Assembly (NCBI GenBank): GCA_034440635.1
Contig: JAOTON010000391.1
Location: 124,001-188,000, forward strand
Reading direction: 5' to 3'
From: Lepas anatifera
Taxonomy: Eukaryota > Arthropoda > Thecostraca > Lepadidae
Length of the DNA: 64,000 nucleotides
How positions within the stretch are numbered: the stretch's first letter is position 1; every line of letters begins with the position of its first letter. A program made the translations under genes and the position numbers. Below, piece by piece: positions 11,374 through 23,600 of this stretch. The notes beneath the pieces are model-generated. The model saw only the letters and a program-made list of their open reading frames with translations, did not search any database and was not told the origin of the DNA.

Positions 11374-14300
11374 GTTTGTGGATCAGGCTGATGCGTATTC
11401 TATTATTGTGGCGCTTGTTGTCCTACATTTTGTGGTGTGGTCACTGACCCAAACGTGTGGTGGGGGGTGGGGACGGACGGTATGAGTAAAATCGTATCTC
11501 CTGACTTAAAACAAACGAGGCCTTCTAAACTAAAGAAAAAATGATCGGATCCGGACTCCCTGTTATTTTCTGCACCTGCTTGTCACGAAAGTTTATATTG
11601 TTCATAATTTCCCTGAATTTGAAATTGTTATGGAATTATTGTGTCTCATACAGACAAGTCAGGAACCCGTAATCTGCTCAGGGTTCCTCAGCACCGTTCA
11701 CGCTTGTAACATATCTCTTTGGTCTTTATAGATAATGGAACGAAAACGTCAGTGCCTACAACGAAATGATTTGTTATTACTTAAGAGGAAACCGGACAAA
11801 ACGGTGCACCACATTACGCAATAGTGAGGTCATAAAGCTGAAGCTTTGGAAAAATGTCCACTTTTTGCTCATTGTCCTCATTTTTTCTTCATATGGGGTG
11901 AATTCTATAAACTTTGGCATATATTTCCTTTACGTCCACGTCTAATTTTTGTGACGTCATCAGGGATACTTTGTTTAAAATGCGCTCTTAGGTTTGTGTT
12001 TTCAAAAATGAATGGCTCGTGTAAATCGTACATTTTGGTGAAGTGATTATCCAGGCAGGGTAAAATGAACTACAGCATCGGAATAAGCGGCATGTATATA
12101 TGGTAATGTCACAAGGATATTTTTTCAAATAAAATAGCATTCAAGAGGATATAAATGTTCAATCTTGTTTCCACCATTTGTAGCCATGACATGTATTGCA
12201 CAGACACATGTAAGAACATATGTTTAAAAAGGCACGATAGGAAGACTCACATCAAGCAAGAAAAGTGTTAAGCTTAAAACGTCCGCGCTGAAGTCGGACG
12301 GCAGGCACCACACCACATAGGATATAGAATTTGGACATAGGATAGAGTCAGAAGCAACTTCACGCTATGAAGACTTACCAAAAATACTGTTAAATTTTCT
12401 TACGTCGTCATTTCATTGAAAAATATAATTAATGGTGTCATAAACACCGTGGAAATTGATACAAGGCAATGTCTATTATCCTCTATAGGTGAGGCCCGCT
12501 GGTGCTTTGATACTTTACGGTTTGATTTGGTACAGCTAAGTACGAAAACATAGGTAATAGATGACGTCATGATGCTTTGTTTTAGATCCAATACGTTAGA
12601 ATACAGCTATTTGTGGTCGAAATCCTAAACCCTCTCATTGAAATTCCATCATTCTCTTGAGTAGGGCATCATTATCATTTGCGTGTCGTGCCGTTTAATT
12701 TAACACGCGCCCCGCTGGGATCCCTGGCATGACGCGCCCCGCTGGGAGGGCGAATTTCGCCCCCCCTCCGTATCTCATTTCCTAGAAAAGCTTAAGAAAA
12801 ATTACAGAAAGTGTTCGAAAGCTCTTGACGAGACGACAATAATTTATGCGGAGCATTTTTATGTCAGGTCAGCATAGGTCAATAAGATTTCATAGGCTTA
12901 TAACAGGGCAGGGTACGTTTCCCCTCGATAAATTCACACAGTGGGGCTAGATCAAATAGTTATGCATCATGGGATTCCTCTTATTGTGGCAAATCGAATG
13001 ATGCATAATATGACTTTGCTAGGTCAAATTGTGAAAACGACCTGACATCGAGCTAGCTCAGGGTCTCGGAGTGACTTGATATGGTCATGTTGCATATCAA
13101 TCGACTCCCCGTGACAATATAAGCACAATTCGAGCAAAATAGGAGCTTTATCTCAATTCCCTGAGAAGTTATTAGCAAATCAATCACTGTATACCCCTGT
13201 GACCTGACATGGCCTTTGAGAGGTCAGATGATCAAAAACTTAGCTTGATGGCCAAGATCGTGGTACGAATACACGATTTGGGGATTTTCAGCTTTATCTG
13301 TCCAGTATTTACTGACAACGAGCCATTTCAATTTTTCACCATAGACTTATAAGGGGGTGACCAAAAAATTGACCCCACCTTAGGTCAACAATACGAAAAT
13401 TCCGAGATTGCAGATTTGTAGCCCCTAATGACCTCATCATATTGTGCAAGTTTGAAACTGATCGGTTGGCAGTTGTTCCTTAGGCGCCGCTTCAAACTCG
13501 TAATTTTAGGGTTTGAGGTCGGGTCGCTTGACCTCGGATAGTTCCTTGACCTGATGTGACCTGACCTAAACAATTTGGTCAGATACGTAAAATTGATTAG
13601 GAATAAGGTACTGTAAGTTTCGTTGCTATGCGGCTCTTTATTTTTGCGTTATCTGGGGAAAACCAGGAGGGGGAGAATTTTGCCACCCACCCAGCGGGGC
13701 GCGTGTTAACAGCTACACATGTTGGTAACTTCCAAAGAGATAAATATATCTATGCTAACAATTATTCAAATTGACGTTCATGCTATCTCAGTTCCGACCT
13801 TCGTAGCGTAAATACGATGAATAAGAAATATCGTACATACAAATAAGATATGAAGATATGTTCAAATAAGATATGATCAAATATACAAATAAGATATGAA
13901 ATATCGATGGTGCCCTGTCTTTGGCTCGAAGTTAAAGCAAGTCTATGTCGTGCTGATGATCATGGTTATTATTTGGTACACACTGAAAGTGGCGTGGTGA
14001 TGACGTCATAAGCTTGAAGAAAGGGGCTGTATTGTTGGTCTAACTGATTGAAGGCGTAAATGAAATGTAATCTCCTGTTCTCAGCCTTGCTTTGTCCGTC
14101 GTGCCCATTTTATAATCATGAAAATGTGGCATATTTCCTTCAAGGAATATTTTCCATTGGACCGCTGGAGCAAAATATCTTAACCATGCACTTAAACAGC
14201 TTAATTGTTTCCTGTATCACGTTTTAGAATTTTCATGGAAGCTTCATTAAATATTTTTTAAGTCCGTGCGTTGTAATATTGCATTTATTCAGCAGTCTCC

Positions 14301-14404
14301 ATCGCCGCGGCAGCGGGCTCTAATAGCCTGGGTGAGATGATTGGAGCATACCTGAGCAAAAGTGACAGTACCAACATAACTGATGTTTTCCTTCTCCGGT
14401 TTAG
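11374..14404 (+). other. RGS intron 2, carrying a TTAA element
   Basis: GT-AG intron of about 3.0 kb. One third of it is the AGGTCA-rich TTAA element at 12700-13709. The remainder shows no coding exon or repeat that I recognise. Confidence 0.85.
12700..13709. mobile_element. TTAA-flanked element 1, AGGTCA-rich, in RGS intron 2
   Basis: The element is bounded by TTAA at 12700-12703 and 13706-13709. The termini read CACGCGCCCCGCTGGG from both ends, a perfect inverted repeat of at least 16 bp. At the left end CGCGCCCCGCTGGGA occurs twice and is followed by a small palindrome (GGGCGAATTTCGCCC). The interior has no open frame of note but I count 11 AGGTCA/TGACCT hexamers. A TTAA duplication is characteristic of piggyBac-type and Kolobok-type cut-and-paste transposons. 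The superfamily cannot be fixed without a transposase, so this is a non-autonomous copy. Confidence 0.9.
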
Positions 14405-14569
14405 ATAAATGTGGATGCCATGACAAGGACTACGATCAGTCAAGGTCTAGCATCGCCAACGCCTTGGATGTTCGACTCCGCCCAGAGACGGGTTTTTCTT
14501 CTCATGGAGGGAGACACCTACCGGCGTTTTCTGCACTCAACCGAGTACCGCGATCTCCTCAACGACTAA
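14405..14569 (+). CDS. RGS-domain protein, terminal exon
   Basis: The acceptor is CTCCGGTTTAG, and the exon opens in phase 0 after the previous CAG: INVDAMTRTTISQGLASPTP, WMFDSAQRRVFLLMEGDTY, RRFLHSTEYRDLLND, stop TAA at 14567-14569. These are the last helices of an RGS domain (INVD.TR, FD.AQ, LME.D.Y.RFL.S..Y.DLL). The protein ends one residue after the domain, as in short R4-type RGS proteins, so no C-terminal extension exists. All three exons are open and correctly spliced, so the gene looks functional. The 3' UTR end was not identified. Confidence 0.95.
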   Translation: MNVDAMTRTTISQGLASPTPWMFDSAQRRVFLLMEGDTYRRFLHSTEYRDLLND

Positions 14570-15589
14570 CTCACATGCCACCTGTGAAGTATCAAAACGC
14601 TGCCGTCCCTAACATACATTGCAGTGTAAGCATTGCCCAGTGAAGCTGGGAATCACTGGCTTATCCGTTGTTTCGTATCCAGGCAATATTTGCTGGTGCG
14701 AAATGAACCTGAAGTTTGAGCAAGTCATCGTTTGTCACGCTAAATTTACCGTGTAAATCGGTCAAATCTGGTGACTTCTCTTCTTGGTCGGGATGCCTTT
14801 TCATCAACCACAATCGCTTCAAATTATAAAACCATCACTGCTGGCTATTTAAAGGTATTTTCCTGAGGTTACTACTTCGAATGACAAGAGCGTGCTTGAA
14901 AAGCAAGTTTGTTAAAATTGTGAATGGGACTAAGTGTGCACTGTGCAGTATGACCTGATAGAGACACTATTGAACAACACAAATACCCGATAAGCAAATT
15001 CGCTGAGGCGTAAGCCCCACCTGTTCCTATCTAGTCCACATACCAGAGATGGTACGTAGTTAACGCTGGCTCCAGTGCTACGCCTATGCCTTGTCGTAAT
15101 GAGGCCATATAAAAGGAAATTTGAGTGGTATCCAGGACAAAAGTCTCTGATGGTTACCCGGCTGTCAATGCAGATGTCACAGAAAATTATGTGATTGTAT
15201 CGAAGTTTATCACTTAGCCACCAGTCTGGTTGCCGTACAGATTAAGTGCCGCGCGACTATCATTGCTTTTGGACGCTCCTCGGAGACTGATCAGAATGTG
15301 TGTGTTATGCTTGTGTTTAGCATGTAGGTGCCTGGTCTTTTGTGCCAGACCAATACCACAATATGTCATAGAGAATGTGGTGACCGGGGTTGGAAAAGTT
15401 AATGGTGAATACAAGCAGATGAGTATTGCCTTTCTGTACGAAATGTTTTTGTTTGGGCTGGATGCGCCAGCGCTATCTGCTGAGACATATATTATTTGAA
15501 ACCACGTAGGATATCAAAGTACCAGGCTCGCTAATCAGTTATGGTTTCCCCTGGCGCTACGGTTTCCGCGCTATCACTCTACAGATTTT
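14570..15589. other. RGS 3' flank, no further gene recognised
   Basis: This presumably starts with the RGS 3' UTR. I did not see a convincing polyadenylation signal at a usual distance. Short open frames on both strands at 15214-15499 have no recognisable domain. Confidence 0.45.
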
Positions 15590-16071
15590 ATTAATAGCTG
15601 CCTTTCGAATCTTTTCTAACGAGTTCGGGACAAAACAAGGAATGTGGGTAGTGCTCTATGCGAATTATTATTTCTACTTGATGTCAATGATCTACAAACA
15701 GTATCAAATGTCTTTGAAATTAATACTTTTGCTGACGTTGCAATTGCTGGCGATTTCTATCTAGCGATGATCTTGAAAGCTTGTGAGAAACGGCAAATTC
15801 AGAACTAAAGAGCATCAAAGCATGGTTAATAATAAGAGACCCTGTCTAATCATCTCCAAGACATGTTTCCAAATCTACTCCAACAAATATATTGATCAAG
15901 TTACACCCATTTTGACACATGATAAAACCATCACCGGGGAATAAACGGTAAAACTCATTGGCATCGTGGTTGATGAGGGAATGGCACTTAACAACTTTTA
16001 TATGCCGAAAAATATCGTTTGGTGTGGGTTATATGTATCGTGGACAAAACATTATGGAATCATCTCAACCA

Positions 16072-16115
<44 letters not shown>

Positions 16116-16300
16116 CACATTAATCCTACCTCATTTGGCATAATCCAAGATTATTTGGAGTAACACGTTCAATTCATTACTTCATAAAAAAATTCTGCTT
16201 CAGAAGCGTGTTGCTAGCATAATATTTGGTCTGAAATGCGATGAGCCAGTTACTCGCAGACTTTAGTAGTTAGACATAAAATCTACCACACAGTTATGTA
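15590..16300 (+). pseudogene. Decayed LINE reverse transcriptase, palm-to-thumb region
   Basis: In shifting frames the sequence encodes GTKQG (cognate of the GxPQGS motif), then DVNDLQTVSNVFEINTFAD followed by VAIAGD. This corresponds to the catalytic FADD box with one Asp lost. SIKAW, an LKxWL-like helix, and LIGIVVDEGMALN, the LGV.ID..L block, follow, and then a region resembling YP.L.Y and the QKR helix. Stops and frame changes are frequent. A (TA)n tract has expanded inside it, and it is cut off by the TTAA element at 16304. Jockey/CR1-type is most likely. Confidence 0.7.
16078..16115. repeat. (TA)n microsatellite inside a dead LINE
   Basis: A pure TA tract interrupting the decayed reverse transcriptase at 15590-16300. 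Confidence 0.97.
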
Positions 16301-16303
16301 AAC

Positions 16304-17217
16304 TTAACACGCGCACTGGAGGGGGCGTCGGAGGCCCCACCCAGCCTGTTTTTCCGAGGTGGCCAGAGAACTGCCCGTAGCCGAAAAACGATACGTGGCC
16401 ACATTTAACAGAATTTAATGGCGCGTCGATTGGTGAAAACTTTTTTCAAAATTGGTCGAACATTTTTTGACTTATAGGCTTTCAAAGCCAGACGTGCATT
16501 TTGAGATCGCCGTAATCGCGCGGTCGGACCAGTTAGCTTGCATTGGAGTCCGAGTGGTGACGTCATAACGCCATATAACGTGGATTATATGTCAAGGTCA
16601 CCTCACATGAAAGTCAAGGTCAAGGTCAAAGTTCAAAGGTCAAGGTCATATCGGCACTTTCGAGGTCACTGACCACTGTGCTTTCCAGCCAAATGACTTT
16701 ACCCAGTCTGACATATATTATGCTATGACGTCATCGATAGGGTACCACAATACAAAGGTCAAGTTTAAAGGTCATTGGGAAAGGTCAATCCTCATTTCCC
16801 ACCAAACAGTGGCTACAGTGTTAGTCAACGTGTACATTATAAATATTATACCATATGGTGACCTTAAAGGACAATGACCTTGAATGACCTTGACCCAAAA
16901 AGTGTGGGGAAGCCTCTTTGATAATTTTTCTCTATGAACCTGGTCCGTCTTTAGCTTATTCCCGCCATTTTTGCGCATAATCACAGCATTTACCAATCGA
17001 TCCCCAGCATGGCCAGGATTTGACCTTTACGATCTCGTTCGACCTTGAAGATATTGACCTAGGTCAATGAAAATGTATCATCATGTAGATCACCACCGCC
17101 CCCATCCAACTCCTAAGTGGAGTTTTTCTAAACCTCTTAGTTTCCGAGATCTTAGGGGCCTACCAGGCCCCCTCCATTGCGCGTTAGTGCCAGACGCGCC
17201 TCCAGTGCGGGTGTTAA
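16304..17217. mobile_element. TTAA-flanked element 2, extreme AGGTCA density
   Basis: TTAA lies at 16304-16307 and 17214-17217. The termini read CACGCGCACTGGAGG (left) and CACCCGCACTGGAGG (right, inverted). Subterminal pieces repeat the motif and are followed by a GGCCTGGTAGGCC-like palindrome on the right. I count 15 AGGTCA/TGACCT hexamers in about 900 bp, against about 0.45 expected at equal base frequencies. At 16590-16650 several overlap as TCAAGGTCA and as AGTTCAAAGGTCA (16630-16642). No transposase is present. It truncates the LINE remnant on its left. Confidence 0.9.
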
Positions 17218-18901
17218 GAGCATGATACTGGTACACCAAATCAAGCATGGTTTAGTTACACAATAGATTAACCACCTCATAGAATGGATACCGGAGCCAT
17301 TGCCTAATCACAATACTCGCAGGAGTAAATTTCTGATCATACCTACCTTTTTTCTAGAACAATTATTGAGCAGCACACATTCCGTCATCGCATCTTCAAA
17401 TAATGATCCATGTCTTTGGATTGGAAACATCCAAACCCATGTTGCCTGATACATATAGACTTTGATCGTGTTTTTATAACAAAGTTAGGCAGGTGAACGA
17501 GACACACATTGTCGAACCTCGTAAGATCAAAGTCTTATAACTCCATTGAGAGAGACATTTGTCCATGTTTGTTCCCAGCAGTTAATTTTTAGCGAATTGA
17601 AATTGCCACCAACACCGACAGCAGGAAACTGGCGTCCGAAACGAAGTAGCCACCTTGAAGCCATGCCCTATCTTCATTTGACACCCAATTGCTCAAGTAA
17701 CAATGTCATACTAACTGGGGAGGATGTGCTCCCAGCTTCATGAGCTGCACAGTGGACATTTGACACCTCGCGCGTGTCATAAAGGCACTGACGCGCAAAC
17801 TGGGGTGGACACCGCACAACTGCGGCCAGGGTTCATCCGTGTCGGATACATTGTTGTTTCAACACGCAAAACAGACCAAGCTTGCACAAATGCACAAGTC
17901 TCTTCATTTTCAAAATCAAAATGTATGACTCAAATCCGCAATCGATTTTATGGGCAACGTTAATATATGGCAGGTCGTGCACCCTTAACCGAATTAAAAT
18001 TGCATTGATTTCGCCTTTTAGTTAAACACGTGTTTTTTCTGTTTTGTTTCCTACCTTTAACATGATTTCAAGTGATAATACGCTCCCAATTCAATCAACT
18101 GCCCGTGCCCACGCACCGGCGGCCGTGCCGACGACGGCCGGGCGCGCCGGGTGGCCGATTTCTGCGCGCATGGAGTCATTCTATGGCTAATTACACATTG
18201 ATAAATTCTAGAACGCAAAAAAATATTGAGTTCGCTAAACAGAAGAGAGATAGGTGCATATTTTGCTATGGATACCTTTAACGTGCATTATTGGCCACAC
18301 TATCAAAAATATTTGGAAAAAGTGATCAATACATCTCTAAAAGTTATGAAAATGTTTAATAAAAAATGAGATACTCCAACTTTGGTTGTTACATGCTCAA
18401 TCTAACCCCGTATCATTTAAAGTTAAGAAATGAAAGTTAAGGCCGAAAATAGTCGTATATCACCATGTTCTGCCGAAATCGGATATTTTCACGATTTTCT
18501 TCAAGCTATAACTTTGAAACGGTACGTCTGAGGAAGTAAACAATCTCGGCTCAGGATTCCACGCTCCTGACAACCCAGTGGAAAGTAATCCGAGACTATG
18601 CTATGATTGGGTCATCCGCGCTGAAACGCCCCATTGGCTAAGGTGCCAGTTTACTGACAGTCAGCCAGGCATGCAAAAATGTGTTATAATTGACACTGAC
18701 GTCGAAATTTCCGGCGCCCACGCGGCCACTGCAGGGGACCCTGCACCCGCCAATTCCGTGTAGAGCGGCGCAGCATTATAAACGGTGCACATTTACAATG
18801 AAAGACATGTTGGTCGTGGCGCTGCAGGTGTTGGGTAAACTAACGGGACCAGCGGCCATTACTTTTTAGTTAGTGTTACAAATTTCTGCAGATATCATAC
18901 T
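17218..18901. other. No recognisable gene
   Basis: Short open frames only, none with recognisable domains. A GC-rich patch at about 18110-18170 lies in otherwise AT-rich sequence. I see no repeat that recurs elsewhere in the window. Confidence 0.5.
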
Positions 18902-19055
18902 CAGTGCCGGATCCAATTGGGGGGGGTGGCTACAGGGACTCAACCTCAAAATTTCCGAGCCCCTAAGGCTAATACATAAGCGAGGGGCTGCCCGAGGTTC
19001 TGTCGGGTGAGCCTTGAGCTCCCCTTCTCCCCCCGAGTTCATGGATCCGCTACTG
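18902..19055. mobile_element. Short CAGTG-ended element (family A)
   Basis: This starts CAGTGCCGGATCCAATTGGG and ends GGATCCGCTACTG, an imperfect inverted repeat of the family consensus CAGTGRCGGATCCA. Flanking octamers are ATCATACT on the left and ATTATTCT on the right, six of eight matching, consistent with an eroded 8-bp duplication. Length is about 154 bp with no coding capacity. The CAGTG ends and 8-bp duplications are typical of hAT-type transposons. Confidence 0.65.
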
Positions 19056-19190
19056 ATTATTCTGACATAGTTCCCTATATGAAGTGAGCTTCAAGCAAAT
19101 CCGAGACATACAAACAATGCTTGTGACCCATTCATCATTTGCGTCGGAATATGGATGATGGCAATAGAATCACCCATAGCTAAAACCTGT

Positions 19191-20223
19191 TTAACCCGCG
19201 TCCCACCGGGGGTCCAGCGCCACCTTCACCCCACCGGGGGCCATCGATGGCCCACCTCTAACTCCGAAAATATGGGCGTTAGCGGAAATCTGCAAAGTGC
19301 AATAGAAAGCTCGCGTGAATTCAGTAAGAAATTACTTCACATGTTTTAGTGCTCAGGTCAATGGTTTGACCTCCAGAGGTCAAATTAGGTCAAGATCGGC
19401 TATTTTCACTCAAATATGCAATGCTTAAGCAAACTTGCCATAACTCTTATGCCATTAGAGCTGTTGAGGTTTGGTAAAGTAAATTTGATAGGAAATTGTC
19501 AGTACTTTTTCTGCTATGTGAAACGTAAAGACCTCCCGCCAGTGGTTTGACCTCCAGAGGTCACCTCGTGACCTAAGACGGCCTGAGGTCACGAAAGGCC
19601 AGAAAGTGACCTTGCCGTATACCAAATGAAAGCCAATGGCGAGGCAAACACGATGGTGTTTGTTTCAGCGCTATAGCTTATACAGGTCAAAAGTTATTGT
19701 CAAAATACTGTTTTTTTTACCCCTGGTGACCTTGGATGACCTTGTAGAGGTCAAAGGGCAAATATGGAGCCTGGAATCCGTGAAAGGGTGTGTAGGAACG
19801 CCTTTCTGAACAAGCTGAGCATTTTCAATCGCTTTTGTGACTTTTAGATCATAAGACAGCTTTTCCCCATGCTTTTTCAATAAGAGAGGTCACCTCGTGA
19901 CCTGACCTCAGGACACGAAATCGCAAAATCCTGGATATGCACCTTGTAGGCCCCGGAGGGGCCATAAAGTGTAGGAAGTGTCAAATTGATCGGCTTCGAA
20001 ATGTAGCTCTTACAGAGCTCTAAAGTTGAAGTGAGGTGACCTTGGTTGACCTCGTCTGGTGAACTGACCTTGGGTGACCCGGGGTAAAAAAATTCAGGGA
20101 TGGTGGCAAAATGATGCAGTGAGAGGTAGAGCCCTCAACCGCGGTGCTGCGCCTCTTCGTTTTTCTGCTATCCCGGAAAAACCTTAGGGGGGCCATCAAT
20201 GGCCCCGGTGGGGCGAGGGTTAA
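19191..20223. mobile_element. TTAA-flanked element 3, AGGTCA-rich
   Basis: TTAA lies at 19191-19194 and 20220-20223. The left end has a repeated CCCACCGGGGG motif followed by the palindrome GGCCATCGATGGCC. The right end, inverted, reads CCCTCGCCCCACCGGGGCC followed by ATTGATGGCC. I count 19 AGGTCA/TGACCT hexamers. TTGACCTCCAGAGGTCA occurs twice (near 19370 and 19548) as an everted pair. The right third is closely matched, inverted, by the copy entering the window at 63704. Non-autonomous. Confidence 0.9.
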
Positions 20224-20429
20224 ATGAAAATTAGGCTTAAAATTTCACCGCACAATGAAATTTGGCATGCAGATGTTAGAAAAACACCTATGCCTATTAT
20301 TGAGGTTTGAAAATGACGCTACTGGCTTAGTTGGTGAGCCCCATGAAAATAAACATTCGAGTTTGCACCGCTTACGTCAATGGTTTCTGACGTGCGCATG
20401 ACGCATTGGTCCGTGCAGCCAGTGATAAT

Positions 20430-20630
20430 TGACCTAGTTTCGGCGCCGGTCTACTGACGCAGTCAGTCAGTGATAACTGACTGGGTCAGTGTCGGTGCCA
20501 GTCTACTGACGCAGTCAGTCAGTGATAACTGACTGAGTCAGTGTCGGTGCCAGTTTACTGACGCAGTCCAGTCGTAGCTGACTTGGTCAGTGCCGGTGCC
20601 AGTTTACGCACGGTGCTGGCCAATGGTAAT
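20430..20630 (+). repeat. 49-bp minisatellite, left block
   Basis: About four imperfect units of the same sequence as the large array at 26655-28385 (CAGTGCCGGTGCCAGTTTAC, TGACGCAGTCCAGTGGTAAC, TGACTTAGT). It includes the variant segment CGCACGGTGCTGGCCAATGG, also seen in the large array. The two blocks may be one array separated by an insertion. Confidence 0.85.
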
Positions 20631-23600
20631 GTAGCGACATTTTTTCGATGTAGTGCATTTTTTTTGCCTCGCTCACCTTTTCTGTGTATATATGCTGATG
20701 TTAATGTGCTGTGCTGATGCAGTCCTTAGTTTCTATTTTAGCTGCGTAGACGCCATCTGTTCCATTGGCTCGGTGAGGGAGGTTAACAGCACCCCCTTCA
20801 GGCCCAGCGCTGCGGATATGCCGCACGCTGGAGGTGACAAATTGGTTCCCCCTTGTTCCCAGTTCCAGCTGAGGTACCGTACTCGGTCCCCCTCTTTTTT
20901 GGGTGCTCACATGATGCTGATGCAGCACTGAGTCTCAGGCCTCAGCTAAGATAGCGCCCCTGGAACAACCGACTTTTTGGCCTCCACCCGTGGGTTGGAG
21001 CCTTTGGGATGCCATGGTTCACATGGTTTTGGCCGCTGAAGGCGGCGGTAAATGGGTCACAAGAGAGTGGTGACCAGAGCAGAGACCCGCACCCCAGCTC
21101 GGTGACAGCAGACGCGGGGAGGAGAGCCAATGAGGGCTCAGTAGAGAGGTGTCTGGATCCCAGAGGGGTAGAGAGAGGAGAGACGAGGACTCGTGCTGGG
21201 GAGGCCGTAGAGGAAGGAGGCTTGACTCCAGGGGACATACGCCGGAGGGAAGGCTGGGAGGACACGCCAGCGCTGACACAGCAGCCATGTGAGTACAAGA
21301 AACGATGAGCCATTTCTTTAAAATTCAAAATTTATTTCCTCTCTCCCACCGAGCCAAAGGACATATATTGTTTAAAATGTTAACATCAGGAAAATCGGGG
21401 CAGGGGAGGACATTATGTGAGTGCATGCCGCGGCAGGCATCTGTGAGCCGGCAAGATTAGTTAGGAATGTGGCAAATTATGGAGTTGCTTGAAAACAGAG
21501 GGACAGTGGCGCTAAAATAACGATAACTCGACTCAATTTTTTTCCTTTGCTAGTGTACTAAATGATTCCGCTAACATGTGTGACTTGCCCGAGAAAGGTG
21601 TACAAATATAGGGTATGGAAAATCTGTCCAGATTGTCTACTGATTCGCAGATACCGCTGAAAGTTTGGGACAAAGGACGAAATGAAATATAACGAGCTGA
21701 GCGGAATATGGTCTAACGGATGGTGATTTGTTGTATATAAATTTATAGAATGCCTGGACAGAGTTCTATGGCTCTTCCACAGAATAGCAGTTAACTACTT
21801 GCCATCTGTTCTAGTAAATCTGTCGGAATTTAAAAAGGTTCCTAGCTGGGGACGAAATTTTCGACGCCATGTTTTTTTTGTTCGTGGCCGGCATATTCGT
21901 ATGTAAAGTAAATTTAGCCGACATGTACACAGAGGAATCCTCCGATGCTTTGGTTAGCTGAACATCACACTACATATTGGGTACGTTCGTTTCTCCTTAT
22001 GAATGTTTTTTTGCATGGGCGCCAAAACGCAGGCTAATCATGCAATTCAGACTACGTTTGCGGCTGGAGATTGGCTGCGACATTTGTGTCTGTCGAAATC
22101 CACTCAACTTAAGTTTTATCGGGCGACTTTTAGAGTAATCATCATTATGTACTTATCGAACGTCAGTGTATTCCCGTAATTCTTGTTTGGGAACGGGGTC
22201 TCGTGGAATTATCACATTGTTTAATTTAGTATTTGCAAACCGTACCGGGATATTTCATGCTAGAATTAAATCGGTAGTTCTGGCAAAAGGGGGCAATATA
22301 AATTAGCATCGAATCAGTATGAGTTATACGGATTTGAGCAGGTGACAAGATGGCGCCTGTTACTAGAACCAGCTCTATGCGGCAACGCTGTATAGTACTT
22401 CCGTCCTTATTGTACCAATTTCTGTTTTTAACGTTGTGAGGTTCGGACGTTATAGTATAAATAGAAGGCGATTAAAGGAAACATGTTCGTACACGCTTCT
22501 AAACTTTCTTAGGCCGAGGGTGTAATTTATTCCAGATTGTACTATGGCTATAAGTGACAAATTATGTGAACCAACTATTTTGGTACGATTACGTTTCTCC
22601 TCTTGATTGATTTTTAGAGATGAACTTCAAGTTTAGCCGAAATTCTGGAAGGTTGATTAGTTTCTTCTCCATACCGGTGCACCGCAAAAACCGGAAAACC
22701 TAGTATGAAGCAGGCACGGCTCTGCGCTCCACACGTCCGCCAGTCGTCCAGTCGCGAGAAAAGCGGGTCACCCTCGTTTCTGTTGTAGACCGCCGCCGCT
22801 CTAGATGGCTGTTTGCGCATATTTGTGCGTCTCCCCCCCCTTTCACGCGGGCACGGTCGTCGCAGAAGGGGAGCGGCCGAACTCGGCCGCTTCTGTTGTG
22901 ACGCTTGTGTCCACGGAGCGGCGGCGCAGGTGGCGACAATAATTGTGGGATGAAACGTAGGCATTCTTTCTATATCTGCAGAGTAAGGATGAGCCACTTA
23001 CCGGCATAGTTTAAAGGGGAGTTGCATAACCGTGAGTAATTTGGGCCAAGAAAAGGAATTGTGAAGATGTTGTTGAGAAATCGTTTCCAGCCTAATTTGT
23101 CTCGCTCAGAGCCTCCTGGATTAAATGTCCGCACGACTATTAGTTTGAAAGTGAGTGCACAGGTCGGACCACCCTTCACATCCTGAAGGAGTCCTTCGAA
23201 ATCACCCCATTTCGGCAATAAAACGAATTCTATGTTTTTAATTCAGAACCCCGAACATGCAATAAAAAATTACAACTTGGGGAAGGGATAAAGCCCCGCT
23301 TTTAGATCCGGCCGCCTGACCGCGTCCTGGCGCCGGCCGCGTGACCGTCTCGCGCCTGCCAGATACCGTCGCCCGGCGCTCCGGGAGGGGTGTTTGTGCC
23401 CTCGGGCGCCGTGCTCGCCATCCGCCCAGGCGGCTGGACAGAGCGGGTTCGCAGGGTGGCCTGTTTTGATCGAGTACACTGTCGGAGGAATGGAGACGGG
23501 GCGGCGGCGCAGGGTACGCGATTGGGGTAATTAGGCCTCGAATCGAGAGCGCAAGTTATCAACTTTAGAATCATATATTTTTCGGGTATGATTTCGACCT

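Noticed and set aside
20942..21328. Overlapping 89-128-codon open frames on both strands in a GC-rich patch
   Set aside because: Open frames on both strands are expected in GC-rich DNA. No domain and only one splice-donor-like site.
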